Assembly: GCA_965215165.1 (NCBI GenBank)
Contig: CBDCCX010000006.1
Coordinates: 3,038,001-3,102,000, forward strand
Source: JANQRZ01 sp965215165
GTDB taxonomy: Bacteria; Bacteroidota; Rhodothermia; Rhodothermales; JANQRZ01
DNA length: 64,000 nt
Direction of reading: 5' to 3'
Shown in pieces: positions 43,415 to 51,452 of this stretch. The notes beneath the pieces were generated by a model. That model was not told the origin of the DNA, made no database searches, and saw only the letters and a program-made list of their open reading frames with translations. The position numbers were made by a program, and so were the translations under genes. Numbering within the stretch: the stretch's first letter is position 1; each line of letters starts with the position of its first letter.

Positions 43415-44038
43415 TCACGACGCGTCCTCTTCCTCCTCCTCTTCGACGAACAGCGAGGTCTCCATGTCGGGGGAGAAGACGGTGATCATGTCGCAGGTCG
43501 CCTTGTAGAGCATCAGCATCACGGAGATCAGCGTGCCGCCGAGCAGCGCCGAGAGGGCGGTCACGAGGTAATAGACCACGTCGTACCACTGGCTCGTCAC
43601 GTGCTCAGCTTTGCCGACGGGCATCGCGAGCAGCAGCAGGAGAACGGTCGCCCCGATGAACGCGACCGTGTCGACCAGAGCGATCTGCTGCACCCGGTGG
43701 TAGTGGGCCGGCTTGATCTTGCGCTCGGTGCCGCTGCTGACGCTCAGCAGCGTGAGCATCAGCGCGAGGGTCGTCGCGGCGGCGGTCATCACGGAGGCGC
43801 AGAGGAACCGCGTCGTCGGCAGCGAGGCTTCGAGGTGCGCCTGCGCCTCGCCCGCGCTGAGGTTCCCGACGAGGAGCGTAATGGCTGCGGTCACGACCGC
43901 CGCGATCCCGCCACCGATCAGTGCGTGCTTGAGGTCTACGTGGAGCTGCCAGTGGGCGTCCTGCTCGGAGGTCTGATCGTCAGCCAAGGGAAGAAGGGTG
44001 GGGAGAGGCGTGCCGGAGGTTTCGGCGGGCGGGACCAA
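43415..44038 (-). CDS. Four-helix membrane protein of unknown function
   Basis: 207 residues. Four hydrophobic helices: ALIGGGIAAVVTAAITLLVG, LCASVMTAAATTLALMLTLL, IALVDTVAFIGATVLLLLLAM and VVYYLVTALSALLGGTLIS-VMLMLY. A short cytoplasmic-type loop SSGTERKIKPAHYHRVQQ lies between helices 2 and 3, and the end is acidic (FVEEEEEEDAS). I do not recognise a named family. It is convergent with the tRNA and stands alone. Confidence 0.75.
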   Translation of the reverse strand: MVPPAETSGTPLPTLLPLADDQTSEQDAHWQLHVDLKHALIGGGIAAVVTAAITLLVGNLSAGEAQAHLEASLPTTRFLCASVMTAAATTLALMLTLLSVSSGTERKIKPAHYHRVQQIALVDTVAFIGATVLLLLLAMPVGKAEHVTSQWYDVVYYLVTALSALLGGTLISVMLMLYKATCDMITVFSPDMETSLFVEEEEEEDAS

Positions 44039-44310
44039 GAAGCGTGCCGGGGAAGCGCCTAGACCGCTCGCGGCGGGACCGAGCTAGGCCAAAGCACCGG
44101 GGCAGGGCACGACGGACGGTCAAGGGATGATCTCACGAACCGGTGGGGAGGGAGCGCTAAGGCGCGTGGGTCGCGGCTCTCCCGGTAAGGCATTCGCTGG
44201 ATCATTTTAGGGTGAAGATGACCTGCCGAGCGTCGGAGATTTCGTATAGCCTACAGGGACCGGCGACACGGGTCCCGCCCGCTCACTTTCGTAACCAACC
44301 CAAGTCTCCG

Positions 44311-44811
44311 ATGCTCCAGCGTATTCCCACCCTCCTGCTGTGCCTCCTCGTTGTGCTCACCTTCGCCGCCTGCGACTCCGACGGAGACGACGACACCAGC
44401 AGCGGCGGCGGCGGCAGTGAAGTTCCCAGTTCCGGCGTCGAAGCTACCATCGACGGCGAATCATTTGTCGGCACCGTCTTGGCGCTCGCCAGCCGAGACA
44501 GAGATGGCTTCATCAACGTCATCGGCTCCGACGGGATGCAGTCGCTCGGTCTCACCATCGAAGCGGGGGCCGAGGGAACGTACCAGATGGACACCGATGC
44601 CGGCACGACCGGGGCGTTCGTACGGTTCAACGCAGATGGGACTTTTGCCGAAACCTTCAGCACCGAGATTGGCGGAGGTGGCTCCGTCAGGATCACGAGC
44701 ATTTCCCAAACCCAGGTGGCCGGCACCTTCTCGTTCACCGCCAACTCGGCGAACAGCAGCGGCTCGGTCAACGTGTCGGGCGGCTTCAACGTGAACCTCG
44801 TCCAGGAGTAG
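44311..44811 (+). CDS. Small lipoprotein with a beta-rich domain (DUF6252-like appearance)
   Basis: 166 residues from ATG 44311. Lipobox in LLLCLLVVLTFAACDSDG (Cys20), an acidic/Gly linker, then a domain starting VEATIDGESFVGTVLAL and ending in alternating Ser/Gly/Asn strands (SGSVNVSGGFNVNL). The pattern recalls the DUF6252 lipoproteins of Bacteroidota. After the stop, TCCAGGAGTARCC is present twice (44801-44832), a small tandem duplication of the gene end. Function unknown. Confidence 0.75.
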   Translation: MLQRIPTLLLCLLVVLTFAACDSDGDDDTSSGGGGSEVPSSGVEATIDGESFVGTVLALASRDRDGFINVIGSDGMQSLGLTIEAGAEGTYQMDTDAGTTGAFVRFNADGTFAETFSTEIGGGGSVRITSISQTQVAGTFSFTANSANSSGSVNVSGGFNVNLVQE

Positions 44812-44891
44812 CCAACCTCATCCAGGAGTAACCGACCACGGCGCTCGTTCGGCGCGCCGCGAGGCCTGGAGGCATCGCGGCGCGTTTCGGT

Positions 44892-45797
44892 TCAGTCCTC
44901 GAAGATGGTCTCGCCCGTCGTCGCGGTCTCCTCGGCGTAGAGCGCCGCGAGCCGCTCGGTCATCGGCCCCACCTGTCCGCCACCGATCGTCCGCCCGTCG
45001 ATCCCGGTCACGGCGGCGAGCTCGCCCATCGTGCCGGTGCAGAAGACCTCGTCGGCGCGGTAGGCTTCGGCGAGCGAGACGTTGCGGACGGCGTGCGGGA
45101 TGCCCTCCCGGCGGCACAGGTCGAGGACGGTCTGCCGGGTGATGCCCTCGGGGCAGGCGTCGGCCGTGCTCGTGAGCAGGATGCCGTCGGCGACGAGGAA
45201 GAGGTGGGTGCCGTTGCACTCGGCGAGGAAGCCGTGGCGGTCGAGCATCAGCGCGGCATCGGCCCCGGCGTGGTTCGCCTCGATCTTGGCGAGGATGCTC
45301 TGGAGCAGGTTGTTGTGGTGGATCTTCGGGTCGAGGCAGTCGGGCGGGAAGCGGCGGACGGAGGAGGTGACGAGCGTCAGCCCGGTCTTCCGGTAGACTG
45401 GCGCTTTCCACTCGGCGAGGACGATCAGCGTCGGGCCGGCCTGGTTGAGGCGCGGGTCCATCCCGCTCGTGATCTTCGGCCCGCGCGTGAGGGTCAGGCG
45501 GAGGTGCACCCCGTCGCGCATCCCGTTGGCCTCCAGGGTCCGGCGGATCTCCTGGCGGATGTGCGCGTGGCTCGGGATCTCGGCGAAGGCGAGGGCTTTC
45601 GCGGAGCCGCGCAGCCGGTCGAGGTGCTCGGTGAGGCGGAAGATGCGGCCGTCGTAGAGACGCAGGCCCTCCCACACCCCGTCGCCGCCCTGCACGACCG
45701 AGTCGAAGGGCGAGACCCCGGCTCCGTCGCGGTGCACGAGGGTGCCGTCGATGTTGACGATCAGGTCGCGGTTGCGTTCGTCGAACTCTTGGAGCAT
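44892..45797 (-). CDS. ilvE: Class IV PLP aminotransferase, probably branched-chain amino acid aminotransferase
   Basis: 301 residues. Typical parts: FDSVVQGGDGVWEGLRLY, FRLTEHLDRL, LRLTLTRGP, catalytic Lys in ILAKIEANHAGADAAL, LAECNGTHLF, GITRQTVLDLC and EVFCTGTMGEL. Known reaction: transamination between branched-chain amino acids and 2-oxoglutarate. D-amino-acid aminotransferase or ADC lyase belong to the same fold and cannot be excluded. No ilv/leu genes are nearby. Confidence 0.8.
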   Translation of the reverse strand: MLQEFDERNRDLIVNIDGTLVHRDGAGVSPFDSVVQGGDGVWEGLRLYDGRIFRLTEHLDRLRGSAKALAFAEIPSHAHIRQEIRRTLEANGMRDGVHLRLTLTRGPKITSGMDPRLNQAGPTLIVLAEWKAPVYRKTGLTLVTSSVRRFPPDCLDPKIHHNNLLQSILAKIEANHAGADAALMLDRHGFLAECNGTHLFLVADGILLTSTADACPEGITRQTVLDLCRREGIPHAVRNVSLAEAYRADEVFCTGTMGELAAVTGIDGRTIGGGQVGPMTERLAALYAEETATTGETIFED

Positions 45798-45813
45798 GGG
45801 TGGGGGGACGGCA

Positions 45814-45835
45814 GACGGACGACCGCCGACCGCCG
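45814..45835. repeat. Left 22-bp inverted repeat flanking the four-helix-bundle gene
   Basis: Starts GACGGACGACCGCCGACC. It is the reverse complement of 46296-46317 with two mismatches (C for A at two positions). Confidence 0.8.
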
Positions 45836-45863
45836 TTTCTCAGGATTTGAGCGAGGGCGGTGG

Positions 45864-46277
45864 TTAAAAGGGTGGTAGAGTGTCGTAGTCGGCTTCGTCT
45901 TCACGGACAGTGCCCGAGTGAGTGCCGAGCGATGCACGAAAGGCCTGAAACTTGGCAAAGAGCCGCTGGCTCTGGCTATAAACGTCTCGCAAGGGGTCGA
46001 GGTCGTCGACGTGGCCGCGCCGTCTGATCAGGTGCAGACACGCAACCCCTTCTACCAGCGAGCGAATCGCATAGCCGAGGAACCGTGCCTGCTCTTTGTC
46101 ACTCTGGCCGGTCGAGCCTTCGGCGATGTTGAGGGCGATGCTGTTGGCGGCTCGTGTGATCTGGCTCGTCAGACTATACTGCTCGGTCTTCGGCAGGTGT
46201 GCTGCGATGGCATAGACCTCGTCTGTCAGGTCTAGGCTAAGCTCCCACACCTCCAGCTTTTCGAACTTAAAGGCCAC
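45864..46277 (-). CDS. Four-helix-bundle protein (23S rRNA IVP / Avd-like)
   Basis: 137 residues, all helical: FEKLEVWELSLDLTDEVY, then LTSQITRAANSIALNIAEG, ARFLGYAIRSLVEG and a final helix. This is the S23/IVP family found inside 23S rRNA intervening sequences and beside diversity-generating retroelements. Neither an rRNA gene nor a reverse transcriptase is in the window. The gene sits inside a 504-bp segment bounded by 22-bp inverted repeats, which suggests it moved as a small unit. Biochemical role unknown in the stand-alone form. Confidence 0.88.
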   Translation of the reverse strand: MAFKFEKLEVWELSLDLTDEVYAIAAHLPKTEQYSLTSQITRAANSIALNIAEGSTGQSDKEQARFLGYAIRSLVEGVACLHLIRRRGHVDDLDPLRDVYSQSQRLFAKFQAFRASLGTHSGTVREDEADYDTLPPF

Positions 46278-46295
46278 GGTTTTCTCTCGGAAAGT

Positions 46296-46317
46296 CTGCG
46301 GTCTGCGGTCGTCCGTC
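46296..46317. repeat. Right 22-bp inverted repeat flanking the four-helix-bundle gene
   Basis: Reads CTGCGGTCTGCGGTCGTCCG and two more bases. It pairs with 45814-45835, 20 of 22 positions. Further GTCTGCGGTC units lie at 46294-46310 and 46331-46340. Confidence 0.8.
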
Positions 46318-46322
46318 GGCGG

Positions 46323-47060
46323 TCACCCCTCGTCTGCGGTCAAACGATACGACCGCAGCCTCTCGTAAAGCACCTCGCACGCGGCCAGCACGGGCCGCAG
46401 CCGCTCCGGCACCGGCTCGTTCTTCGGCGAGTAGGGCGCGAAGCCGGTCGAGGCTTCGACGGCGGCGTACCAGTGCTCGGCCCAGACGCCGTCGGTCGGG
46501 CGCGGCCCCGGCTCCCACGCGAGCATCGCCGGGTCGAAGGGCACGCCGAGCGCCTCGCACAGCAGGCGGAGCATGCGCGGCGGGTCGCGCAGCACGTCCG
46601 CCGAATCGACTACGGGCGGGGCCGTCCCCGTTTCCCCGCGGAGTCGTTTGAAGAGGGCTACCTGCTGTGGGAGCCCGGTGTCCTCCGGCCTCGGGGTCGG
46701 GAGCACCTTCGCCAGCGAGGTCAGCATCGCCGCCGGGTCGCGGAGCAGAAAGGCGTGGCGGAGCGCGCCGAGCCAAGGGCCGTCCATCTCCGGCAGGAGG
46801 TGGTGGGCCATCTGCTTCTGGTAGAAGATCGGCTTGCCCCCCGGCACCGGCCCGGTGAGCGCCTCGGCGACCACGCGCCAGTCAGTCGGCTGCGAGCGGA
46901 GGATGGCGGCCCGGCCCGGATGGTTGAGGCCGGTCGCCGCGAGGTAGTGCGCGTAGAACGGTTCGTCGGCGACGGCCGTGTCGGCGCGGCTGCCCCACGC
47001 GCGCATCAGCGCCGTCGAGAGGGTACGCGGCCCGGACCACAGGGCGATGCGAACGGGCAC
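46323..47060 (-). CDS. Sulfotransferase-like protein
   Basis: 245 residues from GTG 47060; the longer open frame upstream overlaps the M23 gene. The 5' phosphosulfate-binding loop is IALWSGPRTLSTALMRAWGSR (described in part), followed by DEPFYAHYL, the 3'-phosphate motif FLLRDPAAMLTS, and later VVDSADVLRDP and the C-terminal EPVPERLRPVL. The pattern fits sulfotransferase-family proteins found beside amino-acid genes in many bacteria; actual PAPS use is untested. It follows the M23 peptidase gene (24 nt gap, same strand). Confidence 0.75.
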   Translation of the reverse strand: MPVRIALWSGPRTLSTALMRAWGSRADTAVADEPFYAHYLAATGLNHPGRAAILRSQPTDWRVVAEALTGPVPGGKPIFYQKQMAHHLLPEMDGPWLGALRHAFLLRDPAAMLTSLAKVLPTPRPEDTGLPQQVALFKRLRGETGTAPPVVDSADVLRDPPRMLRLLCEALGVPFDPAMLAWEPGPRPTDGVWAEHWYAAVEASTGFAPYSPKNEPVPERLRPVLAACEVLYERLRSYRLTADEG

Positions 47061-47083
47061 CGTGTCGGGCGCAGGAAGAAGGC

Positions 47084-48214
47084 CTAGAACCACGGCGGCA
47101 CGCCGCGCGGACTCGTGGCGAGGAGCGCGGCGGCGGCCTTGCCGTCGCGCGTCAGGTGGTAGGCCGAGTCGCCCCGCGCGAGCACTCCGTTGGTGCCCAG
47201 CCGGCCGCGTTCGATCTCGGGCGCGACCCACGCCACGGCCGGCGCGTCCACCGGCTCCGCCTGCTGCCCGACCTCGACCGGCACGCCGAGCCGGGTGAAT
47301 CCGACGACCCACGCCCCGGCCGAGGCGGTGTCGGCTGCGCTCGCGCTGCCCGCTAGCCACGGATAGCGGGTGAGGAGGTCGAGGGGTTCGGTGCCGGGAA
47401 TCGCTAGGCGGTAGGCGACAGGCTGATGGCGGACGAAGTCGCGGAACGAGAAGGTGGGGTCGGCGCGGTGCGCGGCGTAGAGCGCCGTCACGTCGAGCCC
47501 TGCGAGGTTGCGCCCGAAGTAGAGACCGTGCCCGTTGACGCTGCCGTAGTAGGCATCGAAGTACGACTGAAAATGCTGGTTCAGCAGCAGGTTCACTTCG
47601 AGGTGGACGTGGGCGCGGTGCTTCGCGGTGCCGCGCCCCGTATAGCCGAGCCGCCCGAGCGGACCGCCCGCCGCGACCTCCTCGCCCGCGCTCACGTCCA
47701 CCCGCTCGAGGTGGGCGTAGAGGCTGTAGACCGGCGCGTCCTCCCACCGGTGCTCCACGACGACGTACTGCCCGTAGGCCGAGTTACCGCGCCCCCGGTT
47801 GGCGTAGACCACCCGCCCCTCGGCGATGGCGCGGACCGTGTCGGCCGGTTCGCCGGAGGCGTCGAAGTAGAGCGGGCGGATGTCGAGGCCCTCGTGGGGG
47901 CGGGCGAAGATCATCCCACGCGACCCCTTCGCGGGGTTGCGGACGTAGCCGTACTGGCCGCCTTCCCACGCGTAGCGCCGCAGGCCGGGGATCTCGGCCC
48001 GGTCGAGCGGAGAGAAGAAAGCGGCGGGGTCGCGGAAGAGCGCGTCGTTTCCGGTCGGAAAGCGGAGGTCGAGCGGGTCCGGGGCGGGGACGATCTCCGC
48101 CTGAGGCTGGGGAAGGGAGTCGGCCGAGAAAGCGGGGCGGGTGACGGGCGGCTCGGGCTGGGCGCAGCCGGCGAGCAGCAGCGCGGCCGAGAGAAACGCG
48201 AGGGTGAAGCGCAT
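47084..48214 (-). CDS. M23 family metallopeptidase lipoprotein
   Basis: 376 residues with lipobox LSAALLLAGCAQ. LytM/M23 motifs: PHEGLDIR (zinc His and Asp), VVEHRW, YSLYAHLERV, GRLGYTGRGT and HRAHVHLEV (HxH). Known role: peptidoglycan endopeptidase or a non-catalytic regulator; here all zinc ligands are present, so activity is likely. The 140-residue C-terminal part has no named domain. Anchored in the inner leaflet of the outer membrane or the inner membrane. Confidence 0.88.
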   Translation of the reverse strand: MRFTLAFLSAALLLAGCAQPEPPVTRPAFSADSLPQPQAEIVPAPDPLDLRFPTGNDALFRDPAAFFSPLDRAEIPGLRRYAWEGGQYGYVRNPAKGSRGMIFARPHEGLDIRPLYFDASGEPADTVRAIAEGRVVYANRGRGNSAYGQYVVVEHRWEDAPVYSLYAHLERVDVSAGEEVAAGGPLGRLGYTGRGTAKHRAHVHLEVNLLLNQHFQSYFDAYYGSVNGHGLYFGRNLAGLDVTALYAAHRADPTFSFRDFVRHQPVAYRLAIPGTEPLDLLTRYPWLAGSASAADTASAGAWVVGFTRLGVPVEVGQQAEPVDAPAVAWVAPEIERGRLGTNGVLARGDSAYHLTRDGKAAAALLATSPRGVPPWF

Positions 48215-48283
48215 GGCGAGGCGGCGGGCAAGAGGGGAGGCTCTAACGACCGCCTCGCCCGCTGGATTGCTCTCTCCGACAAT

Positions 48284-48559
48284 TCACCGGACCAGCCACT
48301 CGGTGTACAGCTCCGGCCGCCGGTCGCGCAGGAACAGCCGTCGCGCGTGCGAGCGCTCGGCCTCCGACAGGTCGAGGTCGGCGTAGAGGATCTCCTCGGT
48401 CCCCTGCTCGGCTCGCGCGACGACCTCGCCCGCCGGGCTGCACACGAACGACTCGCCGGCAGAGGTTAGCCGCGCCTCCGGCCCGACCCGGTTGACGAGC
48501 GCCGTAAAGAAGCCGTGCTGGAACGCCGCCACCTGCATCTCAGCTTGGTACAGCCCGGA
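48284..48559 (-). pseudogene. C-terminal stub of a carbon-nitrogen hydrolase (AguB/nitrilase family)
   Basis: The open frame runs to 48601, but only about the last 90 residues look like nitrilase superfamily: AEMQVAAFQHGFFTALVNRVG, SFVCSPAGEVVARAEQG, DLDLSEAERS and FLRDRRPELY (all in part). The catalytic Glu, Lys and Cys of the family lie in the missing N-terminal two thirds. The first residues of the open frame are antisense of the neighbouring stub. The gene has lost its 5' end. Confidence 0.85.
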
Positions 48560-48575
48560 CGCGGCCAACAACGGC

Positions 48576-48767
48576 GAGTCGGCGTTCTGGGTCGGCATCA
48601 TGCTGGCAAGCGCCGGGCAGGTGGACGAGGCGGTGCCATACCTCGCTCGCGCCTACCGGCAGGACCCGCGCTGGGCCGCCCTCGTCCCGCGCCTCCCCGC
48701 CGCCGGCCTGCTCCCGGCCGAAGCCGTGACCGACCTCGTGGTGCGGATGAAAGCGCCGGAGGAATGA
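48576..48767 (+). pseudogene. C-terminal stub of a DUF1028-type protein
   Basis: The frame gives ESAFWVGIMLASAGQVDEAV, PYLARAYRQDPRW and LVPRLPAAGLLPAEAV, matching the typical C-terminal end of DUF1028 proteins. Those are normally about 300 residues; here only about 60 remain. Upstream codons (48492-48575) are antisense of the nitrilase stub. The two stubs face outward, so one deletion removed both 5' ends and the shared promoter region. Confidence 0.7.
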
Positions 48768-48785
48768 GGGGCAAAGAAAAGCAAT

Positions 48786-48844
48786 GAGGAGAGGGAAGAG
48801 AACGAGGAGAGAGCAGCTCTCCTTTCTACCTCTTCCCTCTCCTC
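48786..48844. terminator. Long purine/pyrimidine hairpin
   Basis: Outer arms GAGGAGAGGGAAGAG and CTCTTCCCTCTCCTC pair perfectly over 15 bp. An inner 7-bp stem (AGGAGAG/CTCTCCT, 48805-48823) sits in the loop. It lies between the DUF1028 stub and the convergent TerB-like gene, where a bidirectional terminator is expected. Confidence 0.7.
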
Positions 48845-48858
48845 GCTCTTTTCCCTCC

Positions 48859-49233
48859 TCACTCCACCTCCAGCCGCCAGGCAGCGGCGACGTGGCGCAG
48901 CAGCGTCGACTCCATCGGGTGCATCGTCTCGTCGGCCTCGGCGACGGCGCGAAGCGCGGCGTAGGCGGCGTCCAGCCCGTCGGGGTCGAGCGCCGCCAGC
49001 AGCCGGTAGACGACCGTCTCGGCGCCCTCGACGCGGGAATCGAGGTAGGCCTGCGCGCCGCGCTTGACGATGGCGATCACCTCGTCGCCGCTGAGCCGAG
49101 GCGCCAGGCGGTGCAGGTGCTCGGCGATGGCGTCGACCTCGCGCGGGTCGAGGTCGGCGTCGGCCCCGTGGGCGATCACGAGGGCGAGCAGCGTCAGGTC
49201 GGTGAGGGTGTCCTCGGAGAGCGGCGCAGGCAT
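48859..49233 (-). CDS. TerB-like (tellurite resistance family) protein
   Basis: 124 residues, all helical. LTLLALVIAHGADADLDPREVDAI shows the family's acidic metal-binding-like start; the second half holds AVAEADETMHPMESTLLRHVA. This matches the TerB/DUF533 helical bundle. No other ter genes are present, so tellurite resistance itself is doubtful. Single gene. Confidence 0.75.
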   Translation of the reverse strand: MPAPLSEDTLTDLTLLALVIAHGADADLDPREVDAIAEHLHRLAPRLSGDEVIAIVKRGAQAYLDSRVEGAETVVYRLLAALDPDGLDAAYAALRAVAEADETMHPMESTLLRHVAAAWRLEVE

Positions 49234-49299
49234 GGCGAGCGGGTCGGGTGGCAGGCTAACGATAGACCTTGCTAGCCCATAACGGCAAGCACCGGGGTT

Positions 49300-49713
49300 T
49301 CACCGCCCAGTCGGGAGGCGCGCGATCTCCTCGCCCGAGAGCACCCGTGACGCGAAGGGGTCGCGCGAGACGAGGGGCGGCTCCCGGCGGATGTAGAGAG
49401 CTAACCAGGCGCCCCAACCGCCGAGCTCGAAATCGGCCTGAAGGGCGGCACCTGTGCGGACCCAGACTTCTTGATACGTTACGGATGGGTAGCGTGCCAG
49501 TGAAGCGGTGACGGTATAAATCCCAACGGGAATCCCGAGGAGGAGATACCGACCGTCCGCGTCGGTAGTCGCACCGAGTGGCGTACCCTCGATGGCGATG
49601 TTCGCGCCCGGCAGTGGGTCGCCCAGGTCGTCGACCACGCGGCCGGTGAGCGAGCCCGTGGACTGAGCAAGCGCGGCGGCGCTAGAGAAAACGAGTAGGA
49701 GGAGGACGCGCAT
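49300..49713 (-). CDS. Exported carboxypeptidase-regulatory-like domain protein, possibly the stub of a TonB-dependent receptor
   Basis: 137 residues from ATG 49713 (ATG 49761 is less likely). Signal peptide MRVLLLLVFSSAAALAQ, then one CarboxypepD_reg-like domain: GSLTGRVVDDLGDPLPGANI, TTDADGRYLLLGIPVGIYTV. The protein ends VLSGEEIARLPTGR, which looks like the start of a TonB plug (EEI..LP). A full receptor would continue for 700 or more residues. It is either a truncated receptor or a small periplasmic protein. Confidence 0.7.
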   Translation of the reverse strand: MRVLLLLVFSSAAALAQSTGSLTGRVVDDLGDPLPGANIAIEGTPLGATTDADGRYLLLGIPVGIYTVTASLARYPSVTYQEVWVRTGAALQADFELGGWGAWLALYIRREPPLVSRDPFASRVLSGEEIARLPTGR

Positions 49714-49785
49714 CGGCAGGGCGGTTGGGGTTGTGGTGAGTATCGGACCGCGCCGAGGCACGCCGAAAGGTAGAAGCCCGTCGCC

Positions 49786-51198
49786 CTAGAGCGCTGCGCC
49801 GACGAGCGCGAAGCCGAGCGCGGCGACGGCTGCGGCCAGACTCGCGTACGGAAGCTGGGTGCGGACGTGGGCGATGTGGTTGGTCGCGGCGGCCAGGCTC
49901 GAGACAATCGTCGTGTCGGAGATCGGGCTGGCATGGTCGCCGAAGATGCCGCCCGAGAGCGCGGCGGCGAGGAACGGCGCGGCCGGCAGCCCGAGCGCGG
50001 AGGCGGCCGGGACGGCAATCGGGATCATGATGGCGAACGTGCCCCAACTCGTGCCGGTCGAGAAGGCGATGAACGCGCCCGTGAGGAAGACGAGCGGCAG
50101 CAGCGCCGGCGGCGGAAGCACGCCCGCGACGGCACCGGCGACGAACGCGCCCGTCCCCAGCTCCCGCGCGACGCCGCCGAGCGCGAGCGCCAAGAGCAGC
50201 ACGAGCGCCATGCCGAGCATCCCGCCGGCTCCGCGCAGTCCGGTCTTGGTCAGGTCGTCCACGCCCAGCCCGCGCTGCGCCAGCATCAGCACCCAGGCCA
50301 TGGCCAGCCCGGCGAGCACAGCCCAGAGCACGCTCGTCGAGCCGCTGCCCGCCAGCAGGTCGCCGCCGCCGGTGAGCCACAGTCCGAGCGGCATCGCGGC
50401 GACCATCACCCCGAGCGGGAGCAGCATGTTGACGGCGCGCGGCGGGATCGCGGTCGTCGGCTCGGGCACCAAGGCGGACTCGTCGAGCATCGGCGCAGCG
50501 TCAGGGTCGAAGAGGTCGCCGGACTCGGTGCGGGCTTCGGCGCGGCGCATCGGACCGACGGCCCAGCCGGTCACGGCCACAATCGCGGCAAGCGAGACCG
50601 CCGCGAGCGCGTAGAGGTTCAGCGGGATCGAGGCGACGAACAGCCGGAGCGGGTCCTCGACGCCCTGCTCGGCCAGGAGCACCAGGACGTAGGCCCCCCA
50701 CGCATTCAACGGGATCAGGACGCAGACGGCCGCGCTCGTCGAGTCGATCAGGTAGGCCAGCATCTCCCTACTGTGGCGGTGCCGGTCGAAGAGCGGGCGC
50801 GAGACGGCCCCGGCCACGAGGACCGTGATGTTGGACTCGATAAAGATCACGGCGCCGACCAGGAACGCGAGCACGCGCGCACCGCGCGGCCCGGTGACCA
50901 GCCCGCGCCGCTCGATCCAGCTCACGAACCCCCGCACCCCGCCCGCCGCCTCGACCGTCGCAATCAGCGCCCCGATCACGAGCGTGAACCCGATCACGCG
51001 GGCGTTCCCGGCGTCGCCGACGACGCCGACGAGCGCCTCGACGCTCGCGCCCAGCCCGGCGACCGGGTTCCAGCCGCTGAGCACGGTCCACCCGAGCCAG
51101 ACGCCGGCAGCGAGCGAGAGGTAGACTTGCCGCGTCCCAATCGCCAGGGCGATGGCAAGGAGCGGCGGCAGCAGCGAGATCCACGTCGGGTCGGGCAT
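49786..51198 (-). CDS. nhaC: Na+/H+ antiporter, NhaC family
   Basis: 470 residues with about twelve membrane helices. LSLAAGVWLGWTVLSGWNP, FIESNITVLVAGAVSRP, LIDSTSAAVCVLIPLNAW, FSTGTSWGTFAIMIPIAV and GIFGDHASPISDTTIVSSL are characteristic of the NhaC/arginine-antiporter-like group. A hydrophilic loop near residues 222-250 separates two halves. Known role: sodium or amine export coupled to proton entry. Amino-acid or dicarboxylate exchange cannot be ruled out. Confidence 0.88.
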   Translation of the reverse strand: MPDPTWISLLPPLLAIALAIGTRQVYLSLAAGVWLGWTVLSGWNPVAGLGASVEALVGVVGDAGNARVIGFTLVIGALIATVEAAGGVRGFVSWIERRGLVTGPRGARVLAFLVGAVIFIESNITVLVAGAVSRPLFDRHRHSREMLAYLIDSTSAAVCVLIPLNAWGAYVLVLLAEQGVEDPLRLFVASIPLNLYALAAVSLAAIVAVTGWAVGPMRRAEARTESGDLFDPDAAPMLDESALVPEPTTAIPPRAVNMLLPLGVMVAAMPLGLWLTGGGDLLAGSGSTSVLWAVLAGLAMAWVLMLAQRGLGVDDLTKTGLRGAGGMLGMALVLLLALALGGVARELGTGAFVAGAVAGVLPPPALLPLVFLTGAFIAFSTGTSWGTFAIMIPIAVPAASALGLPAAPFLAAALSGGIFGDHASPISDTTIVSSLAAATNHIAHVRTQLPYASLAAAVAALGFALVGAAL

Positions 51199-51452
51199 GG
51201 GCAGGGGGGCGTAGGGGCGAGGCGTGCCTCGCGCGAGCGGCGGGCAGGGCGCAGGCGAGGGCCGGAGGTTACGAACCGCGCGACGTCTTCACCCGTGTTA
51301 CCCGCCCGTCAAGACCGCGCCGCCGGTTGGCACCCCACCGCGCCGGGGCGGATATTGCGCCCGTGCCTAGGTGGTGTTATCTCGAAGAGGGCGACAACAA
51401 GGGATCGCCCCTACACACCTCCGACTCTCCGACCCCTGACTCCCGATCCTTC

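Noticed and set aside
45864..46277. Diversity-generating retroelement (Avd partner)
   Set aside because: No reverse transcriptase, template repeat or variable repeat was found near the four-helix-bundle gene.
48492..48767. 91-codon intact gene
   Set aside because: The first 28 codons are antisense of the nitrilase stub; only the C-terminal part has homology-like features.
48859..49233. Tellurite-resistance island
   Set aside because: A lone TerB-like gene without terC/D/E/Z neighbours.
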